Source of the DNA: Bacteroidales bacterium
Lineage (GTDB): Bacteria > Bacteroidota > Bacteroidia > Bacteroidales > UBA6680
Direction: 5' to 3'
NCBI GenBank assembly: GCA_025210735.1
Contig: JAOARD010000024.1
Span: forward strand, 1-64,000
Length of the DNA: 64,000 nt
Part shown: positions 46,101 to 54,390 of the stretch, piece by piece
Layout of the letters: each line of letters begins with the position of its first letter
Numbering within the stretch: position 1 is the stretch's first letter
Translations under genes and position numbers: made by a program
The notes under the pieces: generated by a model
What the model saw: only the letters and a program-made list of their open reading frames with translations
What the model was told of the DNA's origin: nothing
The model's database searches: none

Positions 46101-46606
46101 TCTTTCTTATCATACGGCACAGCCATACCACCCTCTACAATATGAAACGACCCCTTTGTGGTACGTCTGTCGTGCTTTGGGTTATGCAATACTCCCTGAC
46201 GAATTCTGTACGACTTAACAATATCGTTTGAGAACTCGTTGCCATTTGGTGGCAGACTAACCTCACGCCCAATACCCTTCTTATCCAGTACAAACGAGTC
46301 AAAAGGAATTCTGATATCCTTATCAAAATCTATCTCCTTAAGATAATCATTTATAAACGACTGAATACGCGTATCGGCCGGGTTAATTATCTCTGTTGAG
46401 AGAAGTCTCATCTTCTCTTTGTAGTTATCTAAAAGACTCTGCGACAGACCAACAAAAGCCTGCTCCGACATACTATTGTCAGCTACGTCCGTGGTATCCT
46501 CAAATATTGGCTGACCCATAGATGCCAACTTCATATTAATATACCTTATCAGGTCTACACGCTCCTGATTCTCATCTCTCTTCTTTCTTAACGAACAGTA
46601 CTCCAT
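43127..46606 (-). CDS. Probable PPi-type phosphoenolpyruvate carboxykinase
   Basis: A 1159-residue cytosolic protein with no signal or membrane helix. The length matches the PPi-dependent PEP carboxykinases known from Entamoeba and propionibacteria, with relatives in Bacteroidota, which interconvert oxaloacetate with PEP using pyrophosphate. Strongly conserved-looking blocks are HKPSTVSGGGKSEISKSL near residue 495-512 (a kinase-type Gly-rich loop), MSGGVHTHIKMLMNHYYVFPSGHKIH (split) near 440-465, TGKSPSTTGAGSEGALTKG near 870-890, and CGHNGFTTAAGYIG near 915. I name it from length and these motifs, not a search; it could be a related uncharacterised protein. Monocistronic with a strong terminator. 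If correct it is an anaplerotic/gluconeogenic enzyme that avoids nucleotide use. Confidence 0.6.
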   Translation of the reverse strand: MEYCSLRKKRDENQERVDLIRYINMKLASMGQPIFEDTTDVADNSMSEQAFVGLSQSLLDNYKEKMRLLSTEIINPADTRIQSFINDYLKEIDFDKDIRIPFDSFVLDKKGIGREVSLPPNGNEFSNDIVKSYRIRQGVLHNPKHDRRTTKGSFHIVEGGMAVPYDKKEVPKLAWANMMHVALNPPEDSMELPFTANQDSKAKVWTSLFMRPTVCPEIPGYTPRKSMEIRFFAPGSMVSNLDFVESIFGNAGDPYLFQNDSGLDVEHWTGTTGCIILAPHLIYLTKKELGLPNVKDATERQKRDGMCWSLPNEKYNGGQPFKITCRDHNGVVITLIADNYYGYSKKEIKTQISYSANLLGLCEEEHAGGTLVFLRRNVGEKFSGSSLVIKSDKKFSLELLKENYSDMIDFSKGHYGIDKRFPNILYVPEDANFDLYKGQVSWMSGGVHTHIKMLMNHYYVFPSGHKIHMERHPFAPEWRLVLTNANGSYLHKPSTVSGGGKSEISKSLSNAIIYGTFFIDDIDKDFAKVDEILAYDYSKRWKEGHKDQHTEDSKPIMAFDKSLVSVINLLTPYDGYSEEYDEYLSKIPDHIKALVFLIKKISIANDGATDWRNFFTVDTVNGRKGHCLMFDNRKIITSYLRVGFDQNESWFVHSLRPDFIAAAKVQMEDDISSSVTVPASVVDYNAGKSGSVKIVENCENRFFQRPDEAVNRGYDKEAEEDLSRRDNFTTNYEPLSPKDGQEIIDDAIQFDKYTDPIKDIIRNGANDKEGRYFISTSHPRRLSDGSVTKNPRYLQDNPNTSSSIDTYMAKLGIKLYHGKSSKRDILFPITDVLPGRRNNPSDKEAGIRPLSVYNPIHYQDTPELFMDFICSLTGKSPSTTGAGSEGALTKGPFNMLQPTIDLNNALISHILCGHNGFTTAAGYIGSKRRFDHDISILVPELWARIKPEEKDPKLLIEEGALEKVNDFEYEGETIPASRLGYRITREFVFRHLGRIFEEPMGVFTEDVLKPETQCMEDYVDGIKNVVEAQQKSALMYFEDGSIDLAIPPLKVLLHIMAYGHYEGKGIEDKELRELFTREYVLNSDWYKERLACYRDAEIKRWEKRVNYIIEFGNREVNQSILDEIKINDKLEYCKSQLALVKSKKYTDQLVGTIGLTPMK

Positions 46607-47205
46607 AGTAACTCCTCCCTATTAAAATAAAACTACTCTTTAAACAACAACCAACGGCTATTGTTAGAAACTGTTTATGATTGTTTCTATATTTTTTTCT
46701 TATACCATTCAAAAACAGAGAGGATAACTTTTATACAAATCCTCTTATACTGTTATTCAAATAACACGCATCTAAGATATCTATTTGCCAATTACAAAAA
46801 AGATATTGTGAAACATAGATATTATACAACCTGTTTTAACATCTCCGGCTTGTTTAATTATGCAGAATCACACATACAAACCAACATTATAATTCATCAT
46901 TCAAACCCTGTAAAATATTACAAAGTATTACCAAACCATATAACTGTACTATCAGTCCGGTTTAATATATAAAAACGAACAAATTACACTTTTTAACACA
47001 GGTTTAAATTTTTAACAAAACCGGATATCTATTTTAACTAATAAAACAGCACCAATCCCATTTAGCTTACCCGTATAGCTATTATTTAGCTTTAAAGTAT
47101 TAAATTTGCAGGCTAATTTATTTAATATCATACATCGGTGTTAATAATCCGGCAAATCAATAACCGGACTATTTATATATAAAGATGTTAAAGCAGAGGC
47201 AGGAT
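46607..47205. other. Intergenic gap upstream of mnmE
   Basis: About 600 bp between the divergent carboxykinase and mnmE genes. It is AT-rich with stops in all frames. It must contain both promoters, but no clear operator, repeat or RNA structure stands out. Confidence 0.4.
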
Positions 47206-48606
47206 ATGACAGATAATCACGATACTATATGTGCAATAGCCACAGCAAACGGAAACGGAGCAATTGCTGTTATAAGAATGAGTGGCGATAAATCGTTTGA
47301 TATATGTAAAAAGATATTTAACCCGGTTAAGTCAGATAAAGATTTAGATACAGTAAAGGGTAACACGCTTGTTTTTGGAACTATACACGACAATAACGAG
47401 ATAATAGATGAGGTTCTGGTATCTGTTTTCAGAACACCTCACTCCTACACCGGCGAAAATTCAATAGAGATATCGTGCCATGGATCTACATATATACAAC
47501 AGAAAATTCTGCAACTACTAATAGAGAACGGAGCACGAATGGCACGTCCGGGCGAATATACACAACGTGCATTCCTTAATGGTAAACTTGACCTGTCGCA
47601 GGCAGAGGCTGTTGCCGACCTTATAGCATCATCGTCAAAAGCGGCGCATAAGCTGGCAATGAACCAGGTACGCGGAGGTTTCTCTAAAGAGATAAACAGC
47701 CTGCGTATGGAGCTGCTTAATTTTATATCGTTGGTTGAGCTTGAGCTTGACTTTAGCGAGGAGGATGTTGAATTTGCAGACAGATCGCAACTTGTGGCTC
47801 TTGTAGAGAAGATTACAAAGGTTGTTGTAAGACTTCGCGACTCATTTAAGCTTGGTAATGCTATAAAGAATGGTATTCCGGTAACCATTGCCGGCGATAC
47901 AAACGTAGGAAAATCTACACTGCTTAACGCACTGCTTAATGAGGATAGAGCAATTGTATCTGATATAGAGGGTACAACACGCGATGTAATAGAAGATACA
48001 GTAAATATAGAGGGTGTAACATTCAGATTTATAGATACTGCCGGAATACGCACAACACGCGATAAGATTGAGAGCCTGGGTATAGAGCGTACATATAGTA
48101 AGATAGATCAGGCAAATGTTGTACTGCTTTTATTAGATACATCAAGAGATCTTGAAGCATCTGTTGAGAGCCTTAGCAATATACGTAAGCGTATTGATCA
48201 GCAACAACTTATTATTATAGCAAATAAGATAGATAAAGCTACCGATGAGCAACTTGAGGCATTTAACAAAGCTATTGTTGCCAACAGTGGCGAACACCTT
48301 ATACATATTGCAGCAAAGAGTTCACACAATATAGATACACTTAATAAGGTGCTGCTTAAAACATGCGACAACACAACAGCCGACAACAACCAGGTTATTG
48401 TAACAAACGCACGCCACTACGAGATACTATGCCATGCATACGAATCGTTAGAGAGAGTTACCGAAGGGCTAAACAGCAACATAAGCGGCGATTTCCTTGC
48501 ACAAGATATACGTATGTGCATACATCACCTTGGCGAGATAACAGGAACAATATCTGCCGACGATGTACTGGGGCACATATTCAAAAACTTCTGTATTGGT
48601 AAATAA
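47206..48606 (+). CDS. mnmE: MnmE, tRNA uridine-5-carboxymethylaminomethyl modification GTPase
   Basis: 466 residues from the ATG at 47206, giving MTDNHDTICAIATANGNGAIAVIRMSG; an ATG seven codons upstream is also possible. The N-terminal folate-binding domain (VFRTPHSYTGENSIEISCHGS) is followed by helices and a G domain: GDTNVGKSTLLNALL (P-loop, N in place of the usual second position residues), DIEGTTRD, DTAGIR and ANKID. The protein ends FKNFCIGK, the invariant CxGK tail with the catalytic Cys. With MnmG it modifies U34 of certain tRNAs. MnmG is not in the window. Confidence 0.95.
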   Translation: MTDNHDTICAIATANGNGAIAVIRMSGDKSFDICKKIFNPVKSDKDLDTVKGNTLVFGTIHDNNEIIDEVLVSVFRTPHSYTGENSIEISCHGSTYIQQKILQLLIENGARMARPGEYTQRAFLNGKLDLSQAEAVADLIASSSKAAHKLAMNQVRGGFSKEINSLRMELLNFISLVELELDFSEEDVEFADRSQLVALVEKITKVVVRLRDSFKLGNAIKNGIPVTIAGDTNVGKSTLLNALLNEDRAIVSDIEGTTRDVIEDTVNIEGVTFRFIDTAGIRTTRDKIESLGIERTYSKIDQANVVLLLLDTSRDLEASVESLSNIRKRIDQQQLIIIANKIDKATDEQLEAFNKAIVANSGEHLIHIAAKSSHNIDTLNKVLLKTCDNTTADNNQVIVTNARHYEILCHAYESLERVTEGLNSNISGDFLAQDIRMCIHHLGEITGTISADDVLGHIFKNFCIGK

Positions 48607-48631
48607 ATATAAGTGAAAAGCGGAAAGTGAT

Positions 48632-48691
48632 AAGTGAAGAATTAGATATATTAATCAATTAAGCTAACAAGCATTAATTAATTCTTCACTT
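48632..48691 (+). terminator. Long hairpin after mnmE, probable terminator
   Basis: AAGTGAAGAATTA (48632-48644) is perfectly complementary to TAATTCTTCACTT (48679-48691), with TTT following. The loop is AT-rich. The same kind of AAGTGAAxAAT arm is common in Bacteroidota intergenic repeats, so it may be a repeat as well as a terminator. Confidence 0.6.
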
Positions 48692-48712
48692 TTTGCTATT
48701 AACTATTTTATT

Positions 48713-49000
48713 ATGAAACTTAACATACGCGGCAAATCAGGCAAAAGTTATATATTTCATACATACACACTCCCGGCAAAACTAACAGCTGTAGGTGGAG
48801 TATACATGTACCTGAAACTACAGAAAAACGGCGATTTTAAAATCATTAAGATTGGCAACACACACAACTTTATAGATGAGATGGCAAACCACAGCCAAAT
48901 TAAAAAACTGGGAGCCACACACATAACCGCCATACAAAAAAACAACAAAGCCAAAAGAGAACAGATAGTCAATGATATAAGATATCTGCTTAAGAGGTAA
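48713..49000 (+). CDS. Small GIY-YIG-like protein
   Basis: A 95-residue protein. GGVYMYLKLQKNGDFKIIKIGNTHNF matches the paired strands of a GIY-YIG domain (GVY ... KIG), followed by a short helix, HSQIKKLGATHITAIQ, and KREQIVNDIRYLLKR, where the late Glu-equivalent helix lies. The catalytic Arg and Glu positions are not clear, so it may be inactive. It begins 100 bp after mnmE and stands apart from the restriction island downstream. Function uncertain. Confidence 0.5.
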   Translation: MKLNIRGKSGKSYIFHTYTLPAKLTAVGGVYMYLKLQKNGDFKIIKIGNTHNFIDEMANHSQIKKLGATHITAIQKNNKAKREQIVNDIRYLLKR

Positions 49001-49121
49001 ACTACCCAATGGCTCCTGTAATATTATTACACGCAGTCCACCCCGCCAATAATAAACTATTAAACAACAACATACACCCAAGCTAAATATATTTTATGGC
49101 TTAACACACATCTCTTTTACA

Positions 49122-49212
49122 GTAATTAGAAACAATGTACTAAAATATTTATTTGTTTTTAATGCTTTTGTTTTTACTTTTGTCTTGAGTTTAGAAACAG
49201 TGTACTAAATTT
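49122..49212. repeat. Direct repeat upstream of the half-size hsdS
   Basis: TTAGAAACAATGTACTAAA (near 49126) and TTAGAAACAGTGTACTAAA (near 49191) are 18/19 identical and about 65 bp apart, separated by T-rich sequence. The second copy ends about 12 bp before the hsdS-like start codon at 49223. They may be regulator sites or relics of recombination. Confidence 0.6.
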
Positions 49213-49222
49213 AAAACAAATT

Positions 49223-49792
49223 ATGAAGTATCAACTAAACAACATAGCACAAATTTATTATGGCCCTTACGAAAAGGCAGAAACTAAAGGTATGATAAAA
49301 TACTTGGTTTCCAGTCATTTTGATGAGTTCTTTGAGCCTTCGTTGTTTAAGGAATCATACATTGATACCATAAAAGATGCTGAAAAATACATCTTGCGCC
49401 CCAACGATATTATTGTAACAGGTAAAGGGCAGCGGATTTTTGCCTGGGCATACAAAGAGGAGTATGGAGAAGTGATACCCTCTTCCCTTTTTTATATTAT
49501 CAAAATTAATGACTCAAGTAAATTGATTGGTGAGTATCTAGCCAATGTATTAAACTCCCAAAAAGTCAATCACAAACTAAAGTCATTAAGCGGTGGTACA
49601 TCTATTCCCTCAATTCAAAAAAAAGAATTGGGGCAGCTGAGCATCTATATACCGCCTATTGAAAAGCAAAAGCAAGTCATTGGCATGTCTAAGCTACTAG
49701 ATAAAGATGTGGAATTGGCAACAAAACTATTAGAAAAGAAAAAAGCCTTGAAAACAGGCTTATTAAATAAGTTATTAATTAGTAATTTATGA
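49223..49792 (+). CDS. Half-size type I restriction specificity (HsdS-like) protein
   Basis: A 189-residue protein containing a single target recognition domain (ISDNDIIVTGKGQRIF-type region, here RPNDIIVTGKGQ) and one conserved coiled-coil spacer (LGQLSIYIPPIEKQKQVIGMSKLLDKDVELATKLLEKKKALKTGLLNKLL). Full HsdS proteins have two such halves. It may be a stand-alone half that works as a dimer, or an alternate specificity cassette for the full hsdS at 52940 that can be exchanged by recombination. It is the first gene of the restriction island, separated by 206 bp of repeat-rich DNA from hsdM. Confidence 0.75.
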   Translation: MKYQLNNIAQIYYGPYEKAETKGMIKYLVSSHFDEFFEPSLFKESYIDTIKDAEKYILRPNDIIVTGKGQRIFAWAYKEEYGEVIPSSLFYIIKINDSSKLIGEYLANVLNSQKVNHKLKSLSGGTSIPSIQKKELGQLSIYIPPIEKQKQVIGMSKLLDKDVELATKLLEKKKALKTGLLNKLLISNL

Positions 49793-49959
49793 GTGATGAG
49801 TCTATTGTTTGTAATTTAGTAATGATTATCACGTTTAGTTTATTACAAGAATATATGTATATCTTAAGTTAAGCATTCCTAAAGGTTTCGACTATTCGGA
49901 AGGTTTTTCTACTAACATTAACACATATAAACGGAGTCGTAATAATCACTATTTATCAT

Positions 49960-49998
49960 TGCAAACTAATAACTCATAACTCGCAACTCATAACTAAA
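49960..49998. repeat. AACTCATAACT-type short repeats before hsdM
   Basis: ACTAATAACTCATAACTCGCAACTCATAACT precedes the hsdM ATG at 49999. The same word recurs at the starts of hsdR and of the YgjP-like gene and, inverted, before the S23 gene at 58142. Confidence 0.75.
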
Positions 49999-51510
49999 AT
50001 GAAATTATCTCAATCAACCATCAATAGTACAGTTTGGAAAGCTTGCGATTCCTTTAGAGGAACACTTGACCCTGCTGGTTATAAAGATTACATCTTAACC
50101 ATGCTCTTCGTAAAATACATCTCCGATGTACACAAAGAGAAAAAAGAAGAGTACGAAAAAAAATACAAAGGTGACGCTGTTCGTATTGAACGTGCATTAA
50201 AACATGAGCGTTTTAAAATGCCTGAGGAAAGCTCTTTTGACTTTCTGTATGAGCAACGCAATGCCGATAATTTAGGAGAGCTTATTAATGTTGCGTTAGA
50301 GAATATCGAAGAAGAAAACCGAGCGAAGCTCGACAAGGTATTCCGAAATATAGACTTTAACTCAGAGGCTAACTTAGGTCAAACAAAAGACCGCAATAGA
50401 AGACTTAAAAATGTATTAAATGATTTTTCAGTTTTAAACCTTCGACCTTCAAATCTGGACGATAACGATATTATTGGCGATTCTTACGAATACCTGATTG
50501 AAAGATTTGCTTCGGATGCAGGTAAGAAAGCGGGCGAGTTTTACACACCTAAAAGCGTTTCTATTTTGTTAGCGAAGTTGGTTGAACCAAAAGAAGAAGC
50601 ACGAATCTACGACCCCACTTGTGGTTCAGGTTCATTGCTATTAAAAGCAGCCAAAGAAGTGGGCAGCACCAACTTCTCATTAAGCGGACAAGAAGTAAAC
50701 GGAAGTACATGGGCACTCGCTCGTATGAATATGTTTCTGCACGGGCGCGATAATGCCACCATTGAATGGGGTGACACCTTAAACAACCCATTGCACAAAG
50801 AGAACGACCATTTAAAGAAGTTTGATATTGTTGTAGCCAATCCACCTTTCTCGTTAGATAAATGGGGTGCCGATAATGCTTCAAGTGACCAATACGGACG
50901 TTTTTGGCGTGGTGTGCCACCAAAGAGTAAAGGTGATTACGCTTTTATCTCTCACATGGTAGAATCCTTAAACGAGCATGGTCGTGCTGGTGTAGTATTG
51001 CCGCATGGTGTATTATTCCGTGGTAGCTCCGAAGGTAAAATCCGTAAAGCTTTAATTGAAGAGAACAAACTAAAAGCAGTTGTCGGATTACCAGCAAACT
51101 TGTTTTATGGAACAGGTATTCCTGCGTGCATTCTAATTTTTGATAAAGACCATGTCATAAGAGGAGCTAAAAAAGACGAAAAAGGAGATAATACCGAAGT
51201 GTTGTTTATTGATGCCAGTAGAGAGTTTGAAAATGGTAAAAACCAAAACAAGTTACGCTCTGAAGATATTGAGAAGATATATACGACCTACAAAAACTGG
51301 GAAACGATTGATAAATACAGTTACGTAGCAACCAATAAGGAGATAGCAGAAAACGACTACAATCTTAACATCCCTCGTTATGTAGATACTTTTGAGGAAG
51401 AGGAACCTATTGATATTGCAGCAACGCAGCAGGAAATAGCAACCATCAAAACTGAAATGACAGCCGTTGAAGAACAAATGGCTACATATTTAAAAGAACT
51501 TGGTTTTTAA
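49999..51510 (+). CDS. hsdM: HsdM, type I restriction-modification DNA methyltransferase subunit
   Basis: A 503-residue N6-adenine methyltransferase. The helical N-terminal domain (YKDYILTMLFVKYISD) is followed by FYTPKSVSILLAKL and the AdoMet motif DPTCGSGSLLLKAA, and then the catalytic NPPF in FDIVVANPPFSLDKWG. Later GRAGVVLPHGVLFRG and GIPACILIF are typical of HsdM. With HsdS it methylates the target site; with HsdR it forms the restriction complex. Ends 15 bp before the Fic gene, so the two are co-transcribed. Confidence 0.95.
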   Translation: MKLSQSTINSTVWKACDSFRGTLDPAGYKDYILTMLFVKYISDVHKEKKEEYEKKYKGDAVRIERALKHERFKMPEESSFDFLYEQRNADNLGELINVALENIEEENRAKLDKVFRNIDFNSEANLGQTKDRNRRLKNVLNDFSVLNLRPSNLDDNDIIGDSYEYLIERFASDAGKKAGEFYTPKSVSILLAKLVEPKEEARIYDPTCGSGSLLLKAAKEVGSTNFSLSGQEVNGSTWALARMNMFLHGRDNATIEWGDTLNNPLHKENDHLKKFDIVVANPPFSLDKWGADNASSDQYGRFWRGVPPKSKGDYAFISHMVESLNEHGRAGVVLPHGVLFRGSSEGKIRKALIEENKLKAVVGLPANLFYGTGIPACILIFDKDHVIRGAKKDEKGDNTEVLFIDASREFENGKNQNKLRSEDIEKIYTTYKNWETIDKYSYVATNKEIAENDYNLNIPRYVDTFEEEEPIDIAATQQEIATIKTEMTAVEEQMATYLKELGF

Positions 51511-51525
51511 TAAAAATTGGTCATC

Positions 51526-52950
51526 ATGGAACTAAATCAGACAATAAAAACAATTGATAGCTTAAAATCAGAGCTGGATAAACTACGTCCTATACCCGAA
51601 GAATCTATGGATCGTTATATGCAGAAAATCAGATTAGACTGGAACTATCATTCAAATAGTATTGAGGGCAATACACTTTCGCTAAATGAAACAAAACAGT
51701 TAATTCTTTATGGAATAACAGCAAAAGGCAAACCCATACGCGACCATATTGAGATGCAGGGACACAATAAAGCATTACACAGGTTAGAAGATATAGTTCA
51801 TAAGGAGATTAATATCACTGAAAATTTAATTAAGGAGTTTCATAAATTAATTCTGGTTGAACCATATGACTCTGATGCAGAGATCAATCCAGGGAATTAT
51901 AAAAAAACAGGTAATTATCTGTACACTAAAACCAATGAAAGAATTGATTTCGAGCCGCCAAAAGAAGTCCCCCGATTAATGAACGAGCTGGTAAACTGGT
52001 TAAATAATCATATTGATCCACCCAAACGTAAGAAGAATAAATATGATCTGCACCCGTTGCTTATAGCAGCCGGGTTTCATTCTCAATTTATAAAAATACA
52101 CCCTTTTGGAGACGGAAACGGACGTACTGCACGCATAATTATGAACCTAATATTAATGTTAACAGGTTATGTTCCTGCTATCATTAAACTAGATGATAGG
52201 GATATATATTATAATGTTTTAAATGAAAGTTCTCAATCTGACCCTGAACCATTGGCAAGCTTTATTGGCAACCAACTCATTCACTCATTAGAGTTAATGA
52301 TTAAAGCTGCCAAAGGCGAAAGTATAGAAGATCCGGATGACCTGGATAAAAAACTAGCACTGCTTCAGAAAGAGATTGATGCTGAGGATGAAGAAAACGA
52401 GATAAAAGAAAAGCTTACAGTACAGGCTTTTAAAAACACTTTAGATAATTGGGGATATAATCTTTTGGAAAAACTTGCAGCTACCACAGCTAAATTTAAC
52501 TCCTTTTACGATTCGCCTAAGCACAATGTATATCTACATCTACAAAATTTAAACATACATACTCCTTATATTAATTTTACTGACCAACTTAAGTTTGACG
52601 AAATTAAAGAATTCTGGAATAATGAAGGAATTAACCTGGAACAAGAAACACATGAAGCAGAGTTAAGATTTGGTGCTCATTTTGGTGGTTTTATTAAAGG
52701 AGGCTTAAATCCTTTTAGATGTAACTACACCATTGAAGTTAAGTTTGAACAATACCACTATACTGTAATAACACCTCTTTTGAGCGGACAGGATGAGTAT
52801 GGAAATATAAAAACAGATAAACAGGAAATAAAAAAGTTACTGCACCAACCATTAACAGAAGATGAAATAAACTCCATAAATAAAACGTGGGGCGAAACCC
52901 TATTACAGCATCTGGAAACCAACCGTGCTAAACTAAAAAATGGTAAATAA
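51526..52950 (+). CDS. Fic-domain protein embedded in the type I R-M operon
   Basis: 474 residues from the ATG at 51526 (a TTG at 51517 is less likely). The Fic active motif HPFGDGNGRTAR is intact near residue 195-206, so AMP or another phosphonucleotide could be transferred to a target protein. The N-terminal inhibitory motif SNSIEGN (S-x-x-x-E-G/N) is also present, as in class II Fic proteins that restrain themselves. The C-terminal 200 residues (TTAKFNSFYDSPKHN, LRFGAHFGGFIKGGLNPF) have no family I can name. It sits between hsdM and hsdS, overlapping hsdS by 11 bp, so it is produced with the methylase subunits; whether it regulates the complex or acts as a toxin is unknown. Confidence 0.9.
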   Translation: MELNQTIKTIDSLKSELDKLRPIPEESMDRYMQKIRLDWNYHSNSIEGNTLSLNETKQLILYGITAKGKPIRDHIEMQGHNKALHRLEDIVHKEINITENLIKEFHKLILVEPYDSDAEINPGNYKKTGNYLYTKTNERIDFEPPKEVPRLMNELVNWLNNHIDPPKRKKNKYDLHPLLIAAGFHSQFIKIHPFGDGNGRTARIIMNLILMLTGYVPAIIKLDDRDIYYNVLNESSQSDPEPLASFIGNQLIHSLELMIKAAKGESIEDPDDLDKKLALLQKEIDAEDEENEIKEKLTVQAFKNTLDNWGYNLLEKLAATTAKFNSFYDSPKHNVYLHLQNLNIHTPYINFTDQLKFDEIKEFWNNEGINLEQETHEAELRFGAHFGGFIKGGLNPFRCNYTIEVKFEQYHYTVITPLLSGQDEYGNIKTDKQEIKKLLHQPLTEDEINSINKTWGETLLQHLETNRAKLKNGK

Positions 52951-54289
52951 CATGGAAGCAGTTACTGAAAAAAAAGCAGGCGATGCCCTGAGCGTACCGA
53001 AGGGTTATAAAAAGACTAAAATTGGGTGGATTCCTGAGGAATGGGAAATAAAACAAATGGATGATGTTGTAACCTTACTTGGAGGTTTTGCTTTTAAAAG
53101 CAATTTAATGCAGTCCAATAAGGCAAAATATCAAGTTGTTAAAATGAGCAATGTATATCAAGGATTTCTGAGCTTAGAAAGAACTCCTTCATTTTTAGAG
53201 AAGATTACGGATAAAGAAAAAAAATACATTCTCAAAGAAGGTGATATAATTATGTCATTAACTGGTACTATCGGAAAAAGAGATTATGGTTATGCCGCTG
53301 TAATTTCAGATCATCAAAATTTACTATTAAATCAACGTCTCTGTAAATATTCAGCTACGAAAATATCTGATCAAAGCTTCTTGCTCTATTTGTTAAAATC
53401 ATCAAGATTTCTTTATTACTTTTTCATGATTGGTCGTGGAGGTACTGGGAATCAAGCTAATGTTGGAATAAATGAAATTAAACAAATCGAAGTTGCTATT
53501 CCCCCACTCCCCGAACAACAAAAAATTGCCCAAATACTATCTACATGGGATAAAGCCATTGAGCAAACCCAAAAGCTTATTGAGCAACTTAAAAACCGTA
53601 AAAAAGGACTTTTCGATAACTTATTACTAGGGAAAGTTAGAGTTAATGGAAAAACCAACGGTTTTAAGAAAACAAAATTAGGTGTTGATATTCCAAACGA
53701 ATGGGATACGATTACGGTGGGAAATGTTTTTCAGGAACGTAAAGAGGTTTCAAATAATATTGAACAATATCCTTTGTACAGTCTAACAATTGATAAGGGA
53801 CTCACAGAAAAGACTGCTCAATACGAAAGGTCATTTTTGTTGAAAGATAAAGAGAACAATAAATATCGTTTAGTTTATGATGATGATATTTTATATAATC
53901 CTATGAATTTAAGATTTGGTGCAATAGCAAAAGCAAGCATTTCAAATCCTGTTTCTGTATCTGCATATTACAATGTTTTAAAACCAAAAGACTCGAATAT
54001 CAATATTGATTATTTCATCAACCTATTTAAAACATATAGGTACATGCATATTTATGACCGTATTGCAATCGGTTCTTTGGAAGAGAAAAAAAGAGTTCAT
54101 TTATCTATGTTCTTAAAACTAGAATTACCACACCCTCCTATTGAGGAACAACTTGCAATTACCAAAATATTAACCACAGCAGATAAAGAAATAAAAACAC
54201 AGGAATCTTACCTGCAACAAATACAAGACCAGAAAAAGGGATTAATGCAACAGTTATTAACGGGTCAAAAACGTGTAAAAGTTGTCTGA
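52940..54289 (+). CDS. hsdS: HsdS, type I restriction specificity subunit
   Basis: 449 residues with the standard two-part layout: a first recognition domain after KTKIGWIPEEWEIKQM, spacer IPPLPEQQKIAQILSTWDKAIEQTQKLIEQLKNRKKGL, a second recognition domain beginning KKTKLGVDIPNEWDTITV, and a second spacer HPPIEEQLAITKILTTADKEIKTQ...KKGLMQQLLTGQKRV (in parts). The two halves recognise each part of a bipartite DNA site. The ATG at 52940 overlaps the Fic stop; another ATG four codons later is equally plausible. Confidence 0.95.
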   Translation: MVNNMEAVTEKKAGDALSVPKGYKKTKIGWIPEEWEIKQMDDVVTLLGGFAFKSNLMQSNKAKYQVVKMSNVYQGFLSLERTPSFLEKITDKEKKYILKEGDIIMSLTGTIGKRDYGYAAVISDHQNLLLNQRLCKYSATKISDQSFLLYLLKSSRFLYYFFMIGRGGTGNQANVGINEIKQIEVAIPPLPEQQKIAQILSTWDKAIEQTQKLIEQLKNRKKGLFDNLLLGKVRVNGKTNGFKKTKLGVDIPNEWDTITVGNVFQERKEVSNNIEQYPLYSLTIDKGLTEKTAQYERSFLLKDKENNKYRLVYDDDILYNPMNLRFGAIAKASISNPVSVSAYYNVLKPKDSNINIDYFINLFKTYRYMHIYDRIAIGSLEEKKRVHLSMFLKLELPHPPIEEQLAITKILTTADKEIKTQESYLQQIQDQKKGLMQQLLTGQKRVKVV

Positions 54290-54320
54290 ACATGATTTTT
54301 AAAAGATTACAGGATAGACG

Positions 54321-54361
54321 ACAGGATTAATCTTGTACATCTTGTAATCAATTAATCCTGT
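54321..54361. repeat. Inverted repeat before the GxxExxY gene
   Basis: ACAGGATTAAT (54321-54331) and ATTAATCCTGT (54351-54361) are perfect complements. AATCCTGT-type repeats of this sort often precede GxxExxY genes in Bacteroidota, and here the gene starts 30 bp later. Confidence 0.6.
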
Positions 54362-54390
54362 TCAAGACAAATTAATTAAAATGTAACACA

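Noticed and set aside
47445..48053. A 202-codon open frame opposite mnmE
   Set aside because: Serine/leucine-rich shadow of mnmE on the other strand with no recognisable domain.
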